Shown here: positions 1 to 6,293 of the stretch, piece after piece | Layout of the letters: every line of letters begins with the position of its first letter | Position numbering within the stretch: position 1 is the stretch's first letter | NCBI GenBank assembly: GCA_012800685.1 | Contig: JAAZIT010000415.1 | Location: forward strand, 1 to 7,408 | DNA from: Clostridiales bacterium | GTDB taxonomy: Bacteria > Bacillota > Clostridia > Oscillospirales > Ruminococcaceae | Reading direction: 5' to 3' | DNA length: 7,408 nucleotides | Notes under the pieces: generated by a model | The model's database searches: none | What the model was told of the DNA's origin: nothing | What the model saw: the letters and a program-made list of their open reading frames with translations, nothing else | Made by a program: the position numbers and the translations under genes

Positions 1-2119
1 CATAATAGATTATGGCGTTTGAAATAACAATTTTAGTTTCAGAGGTTTCACTATACTTTTTAATGTATTCCTCATCAACGACTTCATTATTAGTACGTTC
101 TTTAAAACTGTCTTCTGAAAACTTGTCGTCAGCTCCAATTTTAAATATTTCAATAAATTCATCACCAAAAATTTGCTCAGGTGTAAAATTCTTAAATATT
201 TGATTACATGAAGCATTTGCTGTTACATTTTCATAGTTAGTTAAATCAAAATACTCATCAGATTGAGCGTTGTAATAAACAGTGTCAGTTATAAAATTCC
301 CATTAGGAAAAGTAACAAAATTTTCTTCATGATTAGCTAAACTGAAAATATCGGTTCCCATAGCATATTGATTTTCAAATCCAAGCATATTACCTAGTGT
401 AGGTAGAACATCGTACATTCCCATTACCTTTGTTATTTCTTTTGGTTTATACTCGCTGTCCTTGCTCCAAATTATCAAAGGAACTTTTCTGTTTATGTTA
501 TAGCTAAAATCATCAACTGGAATATATCCATCATCACTTGATGAAAGATATTCTTCTGTGAAAGGATTGTAGTTATAATATGCCTCGTAATAATCATCTT
601 TAATTCTCGCATCATGATCACCATAAATTACTATTACAGTGTCATCTAAAAGTCCTTGAGTTTCAAGGTCGTTCATAAGCTGTCCAATTGCCTCATCAGC
701 ATAATGAACCGATTTTAAATAGCTTCCAAGCTTAGTTCCTTCAAGAAAGGGTGCAGAATACATCTCATATTCCCCAGTTTCTTCATTGTATTTCTGATAG
801 TCAAATGTAAGCTTTAAATCGCTTACTTCTTCTATTGAAGTAAATGGAGTATGATTAGTAAGCATAATTAAGTTTCCGTAAAAATTATTACTTGTATTGC
901 TAATTGATTTAATTTTACTAACTGATTGCCTAAAGAAGGATTTGTCGCTTAAACCTAACCCTATAGTTTCATCAATCTCATAGTCGGTATCGTAATTAAA
1001 GAACTTGTCATATCCAAATGAAGCATGAAAATTCATTCGATTCCAATAGGAACCATTATTTCCGTGCATACTAAAGGTATAGTATCCTTTTTCTTTTAAA
1101 AGCTTTTGAATTGTAACATATTCTCTGTCCCAATAATTAATTGCAACAGTTCCGCTTGATGCAGGCATCAATGAAGATGAAAATGTAAATTCTGTGTCAG
1201 AACTTGTCCCAACACTTTCTTGAGAATAGAAGTTTGAAAAATAAAGCCCCTCAGAAACTAGCTTATTTAAATTAGGAGTTAATGCTTCACCATTAAAGTA
1301 TGTATCTAAACAAAATTGTTGGATACTTTCGGCATGAATGGTTAACACGTTTTTACCTTCAAACATATTTGTATATTCATTTGTTTTATTACGATCAGCA
1401 TTTTCTACCGCTTGTTCTAAATAGTAATTTTCAAAGGCTTCTTTGTTTTCTTCATAACCAAATAGAACATTTAGCTTAGCCTTTACGCTTGAAATTGTAT
1501 CACTAATTTGATAAGTGTATAGCCCAAATCTTGACAAAACATATTCCCTGTTCCATTGCTTAGTAAGTCTTGACAAATCAGTACCGGTGAGATTAATCGC
1601 AAACAAAACAGTGCAAACTAAAGTTACAATAGCACATGATTTTGCAGCTTTTCTTCTTACCTGTGTTTCTTGAACCTGTTCAAAATAACCTTTTTTTCTC
1701 TTAAGGAAAATATAAACGCCAATTAATGCTGGAATAGACCAAAAGAATATCAAATCCTTAAACTCAAAAATACTCTCTGTCACAGCGTCCATAACGCCAC
1801 CTAATTGAGAAGCTGTAGATAGCAAGGATATTGATAAAAACGATTGGTATTGGGTATAATATAACGAGTTAGCAGCACATAGAGCTGTAAATATTATAGT
1901 CCAAGGTAGATAGTATGCAAATCTCTTTTTAGGATTTTTAATTAAAAAACCAAAAACACCGATAATTAAAATAATTACGATATCTGCCAAAATCGGCTTT
2001 AGACTAATATAGTTTTTAACTGTAAATGCTCGGAGTAAAAATGAATTAATTAATGAAGTCAAAACAAAAGTCAAAAATAGAATATTAGACAGTATGCTAT
2101 TTTTAAATTTTTCTTTCAT
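1..2119 (-). CDS. LtaS-like membrane phosphoglycerol transferase (sulfatase fold), C-terminus cut by window edge
   Basis: This is an open frame of 706 codons with no stop before the left edge, so the C-terminus is missing. The start is the ATG at 2119-2117, preceded by GGGAGG six bases upstream. The N-terminus shows five hydrophobic segments (about residues 9-29, 37-60, 67-86, 122-140 and 158-177), as in lipoteichoic acid synthases. A linker with SRFGLYTYQ follows, then an extracellular alkaline-phosphatase/sulfatase-fold domain. Visible metal or catalytic positions, by comparison with S. aureus LtaS, are E264 (HAES), the GTSSD nucleophile region at 304-308, H352 and W359/R361 (MHGNNGSYWNR), H423 (LTNHTPF) and D501/H502 (YGDHD). 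Members of this family move glycerol phosphate from phosphatidylglycerol onto a glycolipid anchor at the outer membrane face; some are primases or modify other polymers. It has its own promoter and is separated from tsf by a terminator. The nucleophile region reads SSD where LtaS has TSD. The family is certain; the exact polymer made is not. Confidence 0.9.
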   Translation of the reverse strand, partial: MKEKFKNSILSNILFLTFVLTSLINSFLLRAFTVKNYISLKPILADIVIILIIGVFGFLIKNPKKRFAYYLPWTIIFTALCAANSLYYTQYQSFLSISLLSTASQLGGVMDAVTESIFEFKDLIFFWSIPALIGVYIFLKRKKGYFEQVQETQVRRKAAKSCAIVTLVCTVLFAINLTGTDLSRLTKQWNREYVLSRFGLYTYQISDTISSVKAKLNVLFGYEENKEAFENYYLEQAVENADRNKTNEYTNMFEGKNVLTIHAESIQQFCLDTYFNGEALTPNLNKLVSEGLYFSNFYSQESVGTSSDTEFTFSSSLMPASSGTVAINYWDREYVTIQKLLKEKGYYTFSMHGNNGSYWNRMNFHASFGYDKFFNYDTDYEIDETIGLGLSDKSFFRQSVSKIKSISNTSNNFYGNLIMLTNHTPFTSIEEVSDLKLTFDYQKYNEETGEYEMYSAPFLEGTKLGSYLKSVHYADEAIGQLMNDLETQGLLDDTVIVIYGDHDARIKDDYYEAYYNYNPFTEEYLSSSDDGYIPVDDFSYNINRKVPLIIWSKDSEYKPKEITKVMGMYDVLPTLGNMLGFENQYAMGTDIFSLANHEENFVTFPNGNFITDTVYYNAQSDEYFDLTNYENVTANASCNQIFKNFTPEQIFGDEFIEIFKIGADDKFSEDSFKERTNNEVVDEEYIKKYSETSETKIVISNAIIYY

Positions 2120-2150
2120 AAAGCGCCTCCCGGATTATTGTTTACACATT

Positions 2151-2178
2151 TTTTATGTCTCTTTTTTCATGTCTCTTT
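2151..2178 (-). repeat. Two tandem 14-bp copies in the ltaS-like leader
   Basis: Positions 2151-2164 and 2165-2178 are adjacent 14-base units differing at one base; on the coding strand the core is AAAGAGACAT. They lie in the 5' untranslated region between the promoter and the ribosome binding site of the LtaS-like gene. The sequence shows the repeat directly. Any function, such as RNA stability, protein binding or slippage, is unknown. Confidence 0.6.
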
Positions 2179-2204
2179 ATTATGCATAACACTGCATTAC
2201 ACTC

Positions 2205-2233
2205 ATTTTACGCCTATTTTTCATTAATGTCAA
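2205..2233 (-). promoter_or_regulatory. Sigma-A-type promoter of the LtaS-like gene
   Basis: On the minus strand a consensus -35 TTGACA (2233-2228) is followed by a 17-base spacer and a -10 TAAAAT (2210-2205). Transcription should start near 2198, giving a leader of about 80 nt before the ATG at 2119. This makes the gene an independent transcription unit rather than a continuation of rpsB-tsf. Confidence 0.8.
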
Positions 2234-2246
2234 GTGATTGACTTAA
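2224..2246. promoter_or_regulatory. Dyad overlapping the -35 of the LtaS-like promoter, possible operator
   Basis: The arms GTCAA (2229-2233) and TTGAC (2238-2242) are separated by four bases. Both are flanked by TTAA (2224-2227 and 2243-2246), with one extra base on the left. The dyad covers the -35 box, where a repressor could block RNA polymerase. Part of the symmetry comes from the -35 consensus itself, so this is a candidate only. Confidence 0.3.
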
Positions 2247-2319
2247 ATTACATCTCAAATACTTCATTTTGAACCAATTAAACCAAACTAAGCTAATTCA
2301 TTATATTGATAATAGACAA

Positions 2320-2346
2320 AGGGGTTAGAAATATTTTCTAACCCCT
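2320..2346 (-). terminator. tsf: Intrinsic terminator of the rpsB-tsf operon
   Basis: A perfect 12-bp stem (2320-2331 with 2335-2346) has a 3-base loop and lies 14 bases beyond the tsf stop codon. On the minus strand it is followed by TTTGTCTATT, a moderate U-run. It separates tsf from the promoter of the LtaS-like gene. It also means that no pyrH or frr is transcribed directly with tsf here, unlike in many Firmicutes where those genes follow. Confidence 0.85.
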
Positions 2347-2360
2347 AAAACTCTATAAAA

Positions 2361-3278
2361 TTACTTTTTTGTCATTGCAGCAACTTCATCAGCGAAATTA
2401 TCTTCTCTTTTTTCTATACCCTCGCCTCTTTCGAAACGAACGAAGTCAATAAGTTCAATATCTCCGCCAAGCTCCTTAGCACATTTTGCAACATACTTAG
2501 CAACAGTTAGTTCGCCGTCTTTAACAAAATCTTGTTCTAGCAAACAAATTTCTGAGAAAAATTTGCCTATTTTTCCTTCAACAATTTTAACTTTAACCTG
2601 CTCTGGTTTTGAAGCCATTTTTGGGTCTTCAGCCATTTGTGCAAGCATAACAGTTTTTTCTTGTTCAATAACAGATTCTGGAACAGATTCTCTGTTAAGG
2701 TAAGCAGGATTCATAGCAGCAATTTGTAATGCGCAATCCTTACCACATTCAAAAACCTTTTCAGTATCTAAATCAGTTTTTAGGTTTACCATAACTCCGA
2801 TTTTTCCGTCTCCGTGAATATAAGAAACAAGAGTACCCTCTAATCTCTTAAATCTACGAATTACCATATTTTCTCTAATCTTAATAAACAAATCTTGAAG
2901 TGTTTCAGCAACTGTCTTTTCTCCACCACTGATAATTGTAGCATTAAGCTCATCTAAATCAGCAGGGTTCTTTTCTATAACTGTTTTAGCAACAGCAGCA
3001 ACATATGCTTTAAATTCTTCGTTATTAGCAGCAAAGTCTGTTTCAATATTTACTTCAACAACAGCACCAACGTTTCCTTCAACAACTGAAGTTACGATAC
3101 CCTCAGCAGCAATACGTCCAGACTTCTTAGCCTGTGTAGCAAGTCCCTTTTCACGAAGTATAAGAACAGCTTGTTCAACGTTGCCATCTGCTTCAATTAG
3201 AGCCTTCTTACAGTCCATTATTCCAACACCTGTTTGCTGTTTTAATGCTGTTACGTCTTTAGCAGTAATATTAGCCAT
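2361..3278 (-). CDS. tsf: Elongation factor Ts
   Basis: The product is a 305-residue translation factor that exchanges GDP for GTP on EF-Tu in the cytoplasm. The N-terminal UBA-like domain is visible (about residues 4-40), with VGIMDCKKAL at 18-27. The EF-Tu contact motif TDF at 80-82 follows, within NIETDFAANNEEF. Later conserved blocks are YIHGDGKIGVMV (153-164), AAMNPAYL (187-194) and LLEQDFVKDGELTV (246-259). The length is normal for the family. GGAGG (3291-3287) sits eight bases before the ATG. The gene follows rpsB by 39 bp on the same strand, the near-universal bacterial arrangement, and is presumably cotranscribed from the rpsB promoter. Nothing is odd about the protein. Confidence 0.98.
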   Translation of the reverse strand: MANITAKDVTALKQQTGVGIMDCKKALIEADGNVEQAVLILREKGLATQAKKSGRIAAEGIVTSVVEGNVGAVVEVNIETDFAANNEEFKAYVAAVAKTVIEKNPADLDELNATIISGGEKTVAETLQDLFIKIRENMVIRRFKRLEGTLVSYIHGDGKIGVMVNLKTDLDTEKVFECGKDCALQIAAMNPAYLNRESVPESVIEQEKTVMLAQMAEDPKMASKPEQVKVKIVEGKIGKFFSEICLLEQDFVKDGELTVAKYVAKCAKELGGDIELIDFVRFERGEGIEKREDNFADEVAAMTKK

Positions 3279-3317
3279 TTATTATTCCTCCATATTATCT
3301 AAATTTAAAAGTGCGAA

Positions 3318-4046
3318 CTATTCAGCAGCTTCAACAGCAGCTTCTTCAGCCTCAGCACCCTGCTCACCCTGTCTACCTTCAACAATAGCATTAGACATAC
3401 AGCCTGAAATAAGCTTTACAGCACGAATAGCATCATCGTTACCAGGAATAACATAATCTATGTCATCAGGGTCACAGTTAGTATCTACAATTGCAACTAC
3501 AGGAATACCAAGCTTCTTAGCTTCTGCAACTGCAATCTTTTCTTTTCTTGGGTCAACTACGAAAAGAGCTCCTGGAAGCTTTTTCATATTCTTAATTCCA
3601 CCTAGAAATTTTTCTAGTTTTTCAATTTCAAGCTGTAGCTTAACAACTTCCTTCTTTGGCAACAAATCAAATGTGCCATCAGTTTCCATTGTGTGAAGCT
3701 GCTCTAATCTCTTAATTCTTCTCTGAATTGTTTTAAAGTTTGTCATCATACCGCCTAGCCATCTTGCATTAACAAAATGAGCACCAGCCTTAAGAGCCTC
3801 TTCCTTAACTGATTCAGATGCCTGTTTCTTTGTTCCTACGAACAAAACTTCTCCGCCCTCAGCAGATACGTCACGAATAAACATGTAAGCTTCTTCAAGC
3901 TTCTTTACAGTTTTCTGAAGATCGATAATGTAAATACCGTTTCTTTCTGTGAAAATGTAAGGTGCCATTTTTGGATTCCATCTTCTTGTCTGGTGTCCAA
4001 AGTGTACACCTGCTTCAAGAAGTTGCTTCATTGATACTACTCCCAT
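3318..4046 (-). CDS. rpsB: 30S ribosomal protein S2
   Basis: This 242-residue small-subunit ribosomal protein joins late in 30S assembly and contacts 16S rRNA and S1. Signature blocks include GVHFGHQTRRWNPKM (residues 13-27), FTERNGIYIIDLQKT (32-46), FVGTKKQA (69-76), NARWLGGMMTNF (93-104), LFVVDPRKE (161-169) and IPVVAIVDTNCDPD (181-194). The C-terminus is an acidic, alanine-rich tail, which is variable in the family. The start at 4046 is supported by AGGAGG (4059-4054) seven bases upstream; the ATG five codons later has no such site. The gene is first in the rpsB-tsf operon, with a strong promoter and a structured leader that may give feedback control by S2. Confidence 0.98.
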   Translation of the reverse strand: MGVVSMKQLLEAGVHFGHQTRRWNPKMAPYIFTERNGIYIIDLQKTVKKLEEAYMFIRDVSAEGGEVLFVGTKKQASESVKEEALKAGAHFVNARWLGGMMTNFKTIQRRIKRLEQLHTMETDGTFDLLPKKEVVKLQLEIEKLEKFLGGIKNMKKLPGALFVVDPRKEKIAVAEAKKLGIPVVAIVDTNCDPDDIDYVIPGNDDAIRAVKLISGCMSNAIVEGRQGEQGAEAEEAAVEAAE

Positions 4047-4183
4047 TGTAGTTCCTCCTAATTTTTGGTTTTTTAAATTTTTACAAATTTCCGCCGCAGT
4101 GTCAGTTATTCTAAAAGAAAACGTGTGTAAACCTAGATTCGAAGCGTTCTAGGACCAACACACAGACCCTGCGTGTGAATTGC
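4047..4183 (-). promoter_or_regulatory. rpsB: Structured rpsB 5' leader, probable S2 autoregulatory RNA
   Basis: The predicted leader is about 136 nt. In the RNA, GUGUGU (4163-4158) can pair with ACACAC (4128-4123), and inside it CCUAGA (4153-4148) with UCUAGG (4137-4132). CGCAG (4173-4169) can pair with CUGCG (4099-4095) and enclose both helices, giving a consistent nested structure. The CACAC just upstream (4177-4173) can instead pair with the same GUGUG (4163-4159). The two folds exclude each other. Leaders of ribosomal protein operons often bind their own product, and comparative work has reported rpsB leaders in bacteria. Membership in a known RNA family cannot be tested here. The pairings are seen directly; the regulation is inferred. 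Confidence 0.55.
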
Positions 4184-4189
4184 CTATAT

Positions 4190-4218
4190 ATTATACCATT
4201 TTTCAGTAATAATTACAA
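4190..4218 (-). promoter_or_regulatory. rpsB: Extended -10 sigma-A promoter of rpsB-tsf
   Basis: On the minus strand TTGTAA (4218-4213), a 17-base spacer and a perfect TATAAT (4195-4190) are preceded by TGG, giving an extended -10 (TGnTATAAT). The -35 lies only 14 bases beyond the stop codon of the PRC-barrel gene. There is therefore no room for a hairpin terminator between them, and read-through into rpsB from upstream is possible. Confidence 0.85.
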
Positions 4219-4232
4219 GGGCGAAACTTAGT

Positions 4233-4523
4233 TTATTTTAACAAATTTTCAACTGTAAATCGTCTTGACTTTGTTAGTGTTGTCTCTTCTTGCAGATTAA
4301 CAAGGATTGTGTCCTCACCAACTAGCTCTATACTTGAGCATTTTATTACAATATCATCATCCTTGCCTAACATTCCCATAAATCTCGGTCTTCCATAAAC
4401 AATAAATGCAATTACTGTTGCATCACTAGTATTAATCTCCACATCATCAACATAACCGATTTTTAGTCCTGTTTTTATATTAATTACTTCTTTATTTCTT
4501 AAATCTGATAAACTGCATATCAT
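4233..4523 (-). CDS. PRC-barrel protein, YlmC/YmxH family
   Basis: The product is a 96-residue protein with a single PRC-barrel domain. The N-terminal SLSDLRNKEVINIKTG (residues 4-19), then GYVDDVEI (23-30), AFIVYG (39-44) and LGKDDDIVI (52-60), match the small YlmC/YmxH proteins common in spore-forming Firmicutes. The molecular role is not established; the family is associated with sporulation by phyletic pattern. The frame is open further upstream to 4622, but the start at 4523 is chosen because GGAGG (4535-4531) lies seven bases before it and family members begin at this point. The upstream extension would be low-complexity and unlike the family. It is flanked by ldhA 105 bp upstream and the rpsB promoter just downstream. 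The C-terminal stretch after about residue 80 is slightly longer and more basic than the core domain. Confidence 0.85.
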   Translation of the reverse strand: MICSLSDLRNKEVINIKTGLKIGYVDDVEINTSDATVIAFIVYGRPRFMGMLGKDDDIVIKCSSIELVGEDTILVNLQEETTLTKSRRFTVENLLK

Positions 4524-4628
4524 AATAAAACCTCCAAATAAAGTGTTTGTATAATGATATGCATTGACAACTTGGCAGATACTTAATAAACAGATATTAT
4601 TATTTATTATAGACTCCTGCACATTACA
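4524..4628 (-). other. ldhA to PRC-barrel intergenic gap, no clear terminator
   Basis: These 105 bases contain a weak AT-only 7-bp stem (TAATAAA with TTTATTA) and no convincing terminator. A TATAAT at 4611-4606 could be a -10, but the hexamer 17 bases upstream, TTTTAG, is a poor -35. The PRC-barrel gene may be read through from ldhA or have its own weak or alternative-sigma promoter; the sequence does not decide. Confidence 0.35.
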
Positions 4629-5666
4629 CTAAAAGCATTTTTTATCCCTTGTTTTCTTGCATTCTTCTTTTCTTCCACAATTGTAACATACTTCATTGTT
4701 AACTTCATCTTTTTCAAAAAAATCTGTAATATTTTGAATAGTTGTTTGTGCTATATTATTTAAAGCTTCAACGGTTAAAAAAGCTTGATGTGATGTAATT
4801 AAAACGTTCGGCATTGATATAAGTCTAGCTAAAATATCATCTTGTAAAATATGACCTGAATAATCCTCAAAAAAGATATCAGATTCCTCCTCGTAAACAT
4901 CAAGACAAGCTGCTCCAATTTTTCTCGATTTAATTCCCTCCAAAAGAGCGTCAGCATCAATAAGTGCACCTCTCGAAGTATTTAGAATTACAACTCCCTT
5001 TTTCATTTTATCAACAGTATCCTTGCTTATAACGTGGTGTGTATCTGAAGTTAAAGGACAGTGAAGAGAGATAATGTCACTTTTTTCAAACAACTCATCA
5101 AGAGATGTATAGTTTATTTGACTGTCTTTTAAAGGGTATGGATCATATGCCAAAATATCCATGCCAAACCCTTTGCAAATATTTATAAAAATTTGTCCAA
5201 TTTTACCAGTACCAATTACCCCAACTGTTTTACCATGCAAATCAAAACCAGTTAAACCAGACAAACTAAAATTAAAGTCTTTAGTTCTGTTATATGCCTT
5301 GTGAATTCTTCTTACAGATGTGAGTAACATAGCAATTGTGTGCTCAGCAACAGCATATGGTGAATAAGCTGGAACTCTAACTACATGAATCTTGTTAAAA
5401 GCAGCCTTAACGTCAACATTGTTAAATCCAGCACACCTTAAAGCAATTAATTTAACGCCATTTTTGTAAAGCTCGTTTATAACAGTTTCTGAAACATCAT
5501 CATTTACAAAGATATTAACTGCATCATATCCTTTTGTAAGTTCAACGGTATCTTCATTAAGCTTTGTTTCAAACATCTTAATTTTTATATTAGTTTTGTC
5601 CTCTACGCATTTCTGAAAAGCTTCAATGTCATATGGTTTTGAGTCAAACATTGCTATTTTAATCAT
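4629..5666 (-). CDS. ldhA: D-lactate dehydrogenase, LdhA type, with a cysteine-rich C-terminal tail
   Basis: This 345-residue NAD-dependent D-2-hydroxyacid dehydrogenase is closely similar to E. coli LdhA, which reduces pyruvate to D-lactate and regenerates NAD+ during fermentation. Shared blocks include FVNDD (53-57), IALRCAGFNNVD (74-85), VRVPAYSPYAVAEH (96-109), FSLSGLTGF (133-141) and ISLHCPLT (199-206). The nucleotide-binding GTGKIG is at 152-157, with D175 at the end of the second strand. The catalytic set is R232 (NTSRGALID), E261 and H293 (SHQAFLT). E. coli LdhA ends near where this protein reads NNEV; here about 19 extra residues carry C327, C330, C336 and C344 (CX2CX5CX7C). The start has GGAG eight bases upstream. 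It is transcribed from a consensus promoter, divergent from an ArsR-type regulator. Preference for pyruvate over other 2-ketoacids is inferred from similarity. Confidence 0.93.
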   Translation of the reverse strand: MIKIAMFDSKPYDIEAFQKCVEDKTNIKIKMFETKLNEDTVELTKGYDAVNIFVNDDVSETVINELYKNGVKLIALRCAGFNNVDVKAAFNKIHVVRVPAYSPYAVAEHTIAMLLTSVRRIHKAYNRTKDFNFSLSGLTGFDLHGKTVGVIGTGKIGQIFINICKGFGMDILAYDPYPLKDSQINYTSLDELFEKSDIISLHCPLTSDTHHVISKDTVDKMKKGVVILNTSRGALIDADALLEGIKSRKIGAACLDVYEEESDIFFEDYSGHILQDDILARLISMPNVLITSHQAFLTVEALNNIAQTTIQNITDFFEKDEVNNEVCYNCGRKEECKKTRDKKCF

Positions 5667-5717
5667 AATAATCGCTCCAATCTAATTATTTCTAGCTTGT
5701 ACATAGTATATGATTAA

Positions 5718-5745
5718 ATTATACTCTTACTATTTTAAATGTCAA
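5718..5745 (-). promoter_or_regulatory. ldhA: Consensus sigma-A promoter of ldhA
   Basis: On the minus strand a perfect TTGACA (5745-5740), a 16-base spacer and a perfect TATAAT (5723-5718) give a predicted start near 5711 and a leader of about 45 nt. Such a match suggests strong expression unless repressed. I saw no clear Rex-type (TTGTTAA-N4-TTAACAA) site. Confidence 0.85.
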
Positions 5746-5791
5746 TAGAGCGAAAGTAGCACAGCTTTTAAATCTGCGTTAATTGACATTT
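5737..5791. repeat. 10-bp inverted repeat spanning both divergent -35 boxes
   Basis: AAATGTCAAT (5737-5746) and ATTGACATTT (5782-5791) are perfect reverse complements separated by 35 bases. Each arm contains the -35 of one divergent promoter (ldhA to the left, the ArsR-type gene to the right). Six of the ten bases are explained by the -35 consensus; the four flanking matches are extra. It could allow coordinated control by one regulator. Confidence 0.5.
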
Positions 5792-5811
5792 GTTTTATTA
5801 TAGAGTAAAAT
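5783..5811 (+). promoter_or_regulatory. Sigma-A promoter of the ArsR-family gene
   Basis: TTGACA (5783-5788), a 17-base spacer and TAAAAT (5806-5811) predict a start near 5818 and a leader of about 48 nt. The perfect AT-only dyad AATATAA-A-TTATATT at 5809-5823 overlaps the -10 and start site, a common place for an ArsR-family autorepression operator. AT-only dyads are frequent by chance in such DNA, and it does not resemble the usual TGAA-TTCA type operator. Confidence 0.75.
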
Positions 5812-5865
5812 ATAAATTATATTAGTAACAAATCTATTAATTCTTTTTGAAAAGAGGAGATAAGT

Positions 5866-6252
5866 ATGGATATAAAAGATTTTCCACATATTCATAGTGA
5901 AAATTTAAAGAGCGTTTTAAATGCCATGCCAAAATCTGAATATTTTTCTGAAACCTCAGGTATTTTCCAACAGCTTGGTGATCCTTCAAGACTTAGAATT
6001 TTATGGCTTTTGTGCCACTGTGAAGAATGTGTAATAAATATAGCTGCCGCAGTTGGTATGACTACTGCGGCTGTCTCACATCACCTAAGAACTTTAAAAT
6101 TACATAACCTAGTCACAAGCCGGCGTTCTGGAAAGGAAGTTTATTATAAACTTTCGGATACTAATAAAGCAAACCTCATTCACCAAATGATTGATGATCT
6201 TTTTGAGGTTACCTGCCCTAATTCAGAACACCCAAACCACCTTAATGACTAA
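5866..6252 (+). CDS. ArsR/SmtB-family metal-sensing repressor
   Basis: The product is a 128-residue winged-helix transcription factor; family members repress metal-efflux genes and release DNA on binding metal. The core runs from about residue 31 to 98: LGDPSRLRILWLL (37-49), the recognition helix TTAAVSHHLRTL (66-77) and the wing RRSGKEVYYKL (86-96). Possible ligands are C50, C52 and C55 before helix alpha-3 (compare CadC, whose second alpha-3 cysteine aligns with I57 here), H8 and H10 at the N-terminus, and C117, H122 and H125 at the C-terminus. The SmtB alpha-5 site D/H/H/E aligns with D98, N100, D111 and E114, so it is only partly kept. AGGAG sits six bases before the ATG. It is divergent from ldhA and convergent with a P1B-2 metal ATPase, its likely target or partner. 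The metal is probably Cd, Pb or Zn, but is not decided by the sequence. Confidence 0.9.
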   Translation: MDIKDFPHIHSENLKSVLNAMPKSEYFSETSGIFQQLGDPSRLRILWLLCHCEECVINIAAAVGMTTAAVSHHLRTLKLHNLVTSRRSGKEVYYKLSDTNKANLIHQMIDDLFEVTCPNSEHPNHLND

Positions 6253-6256
6253 TTAT

Positions 6257-6291
6257 AAAAGCGTGCTAATTTAGTAAGTTAGCACGCTTTT
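6257..6291. terminator. Bidirectional terminator between the ArsR-type gene and the metal ATPase gene
   Basis: A perfect 13-bp stem (6257-6269 with 6279-6291) has a 9-base loop, a GC-rich core (GCGTGC) and A and T runs at its ends, so it works in both directions. Four bases separate it from the regulator's stop codon (6250-6252) and two from the ATPase stop codon (6294-6296), so the two convergent genes share it. Confidence 0.92.
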
Positions 6292-6293
6292 AC

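Noticed and set aside
12..203. Short open frames at 10-216 (minus) and 12-203 (plus)
   Set aside because: Both overlap the LtaS-like coding region in other frames, with no ribosome binding site or recognisable product.
3181..3696. Plus-strand open frames across tsf and rpsB
   Set aside because: They are antisense shadows of well-conserved genes, with low-complexity translations.
4524..4560. Sporulation sigma factor promoter before the PRC-barrel gene (CATTATA resembles a sigma-F/G -10)
   Set aside because: No matching -35 at 15-17 bases upstream; a single short box is not enough.
4563..4591. Plus-strand TTGACA at 4563-4568 with AT-rich DNA 17 bases downstream
   Set aside because: It points into the antisense of ldhA, lacks a good -10 and has no gene to drive; probably chance.
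4524..4622. Upstream extension of the PRC-barrel frame to 4622, giving 129 residues
   Set aside because: The internal ATG at 4523 has a strong GGAGG at the right distance and matches the family N-terminus; the extension has no ribosome binding site and no family similarity.
5667..5865. Rex redox-repressor site in the ldhA promoter
   Set aside because: No TTGTTAA-N4-TTAACAA-like dyad is present; the closest string, GTTAATTGAC, does not fit.
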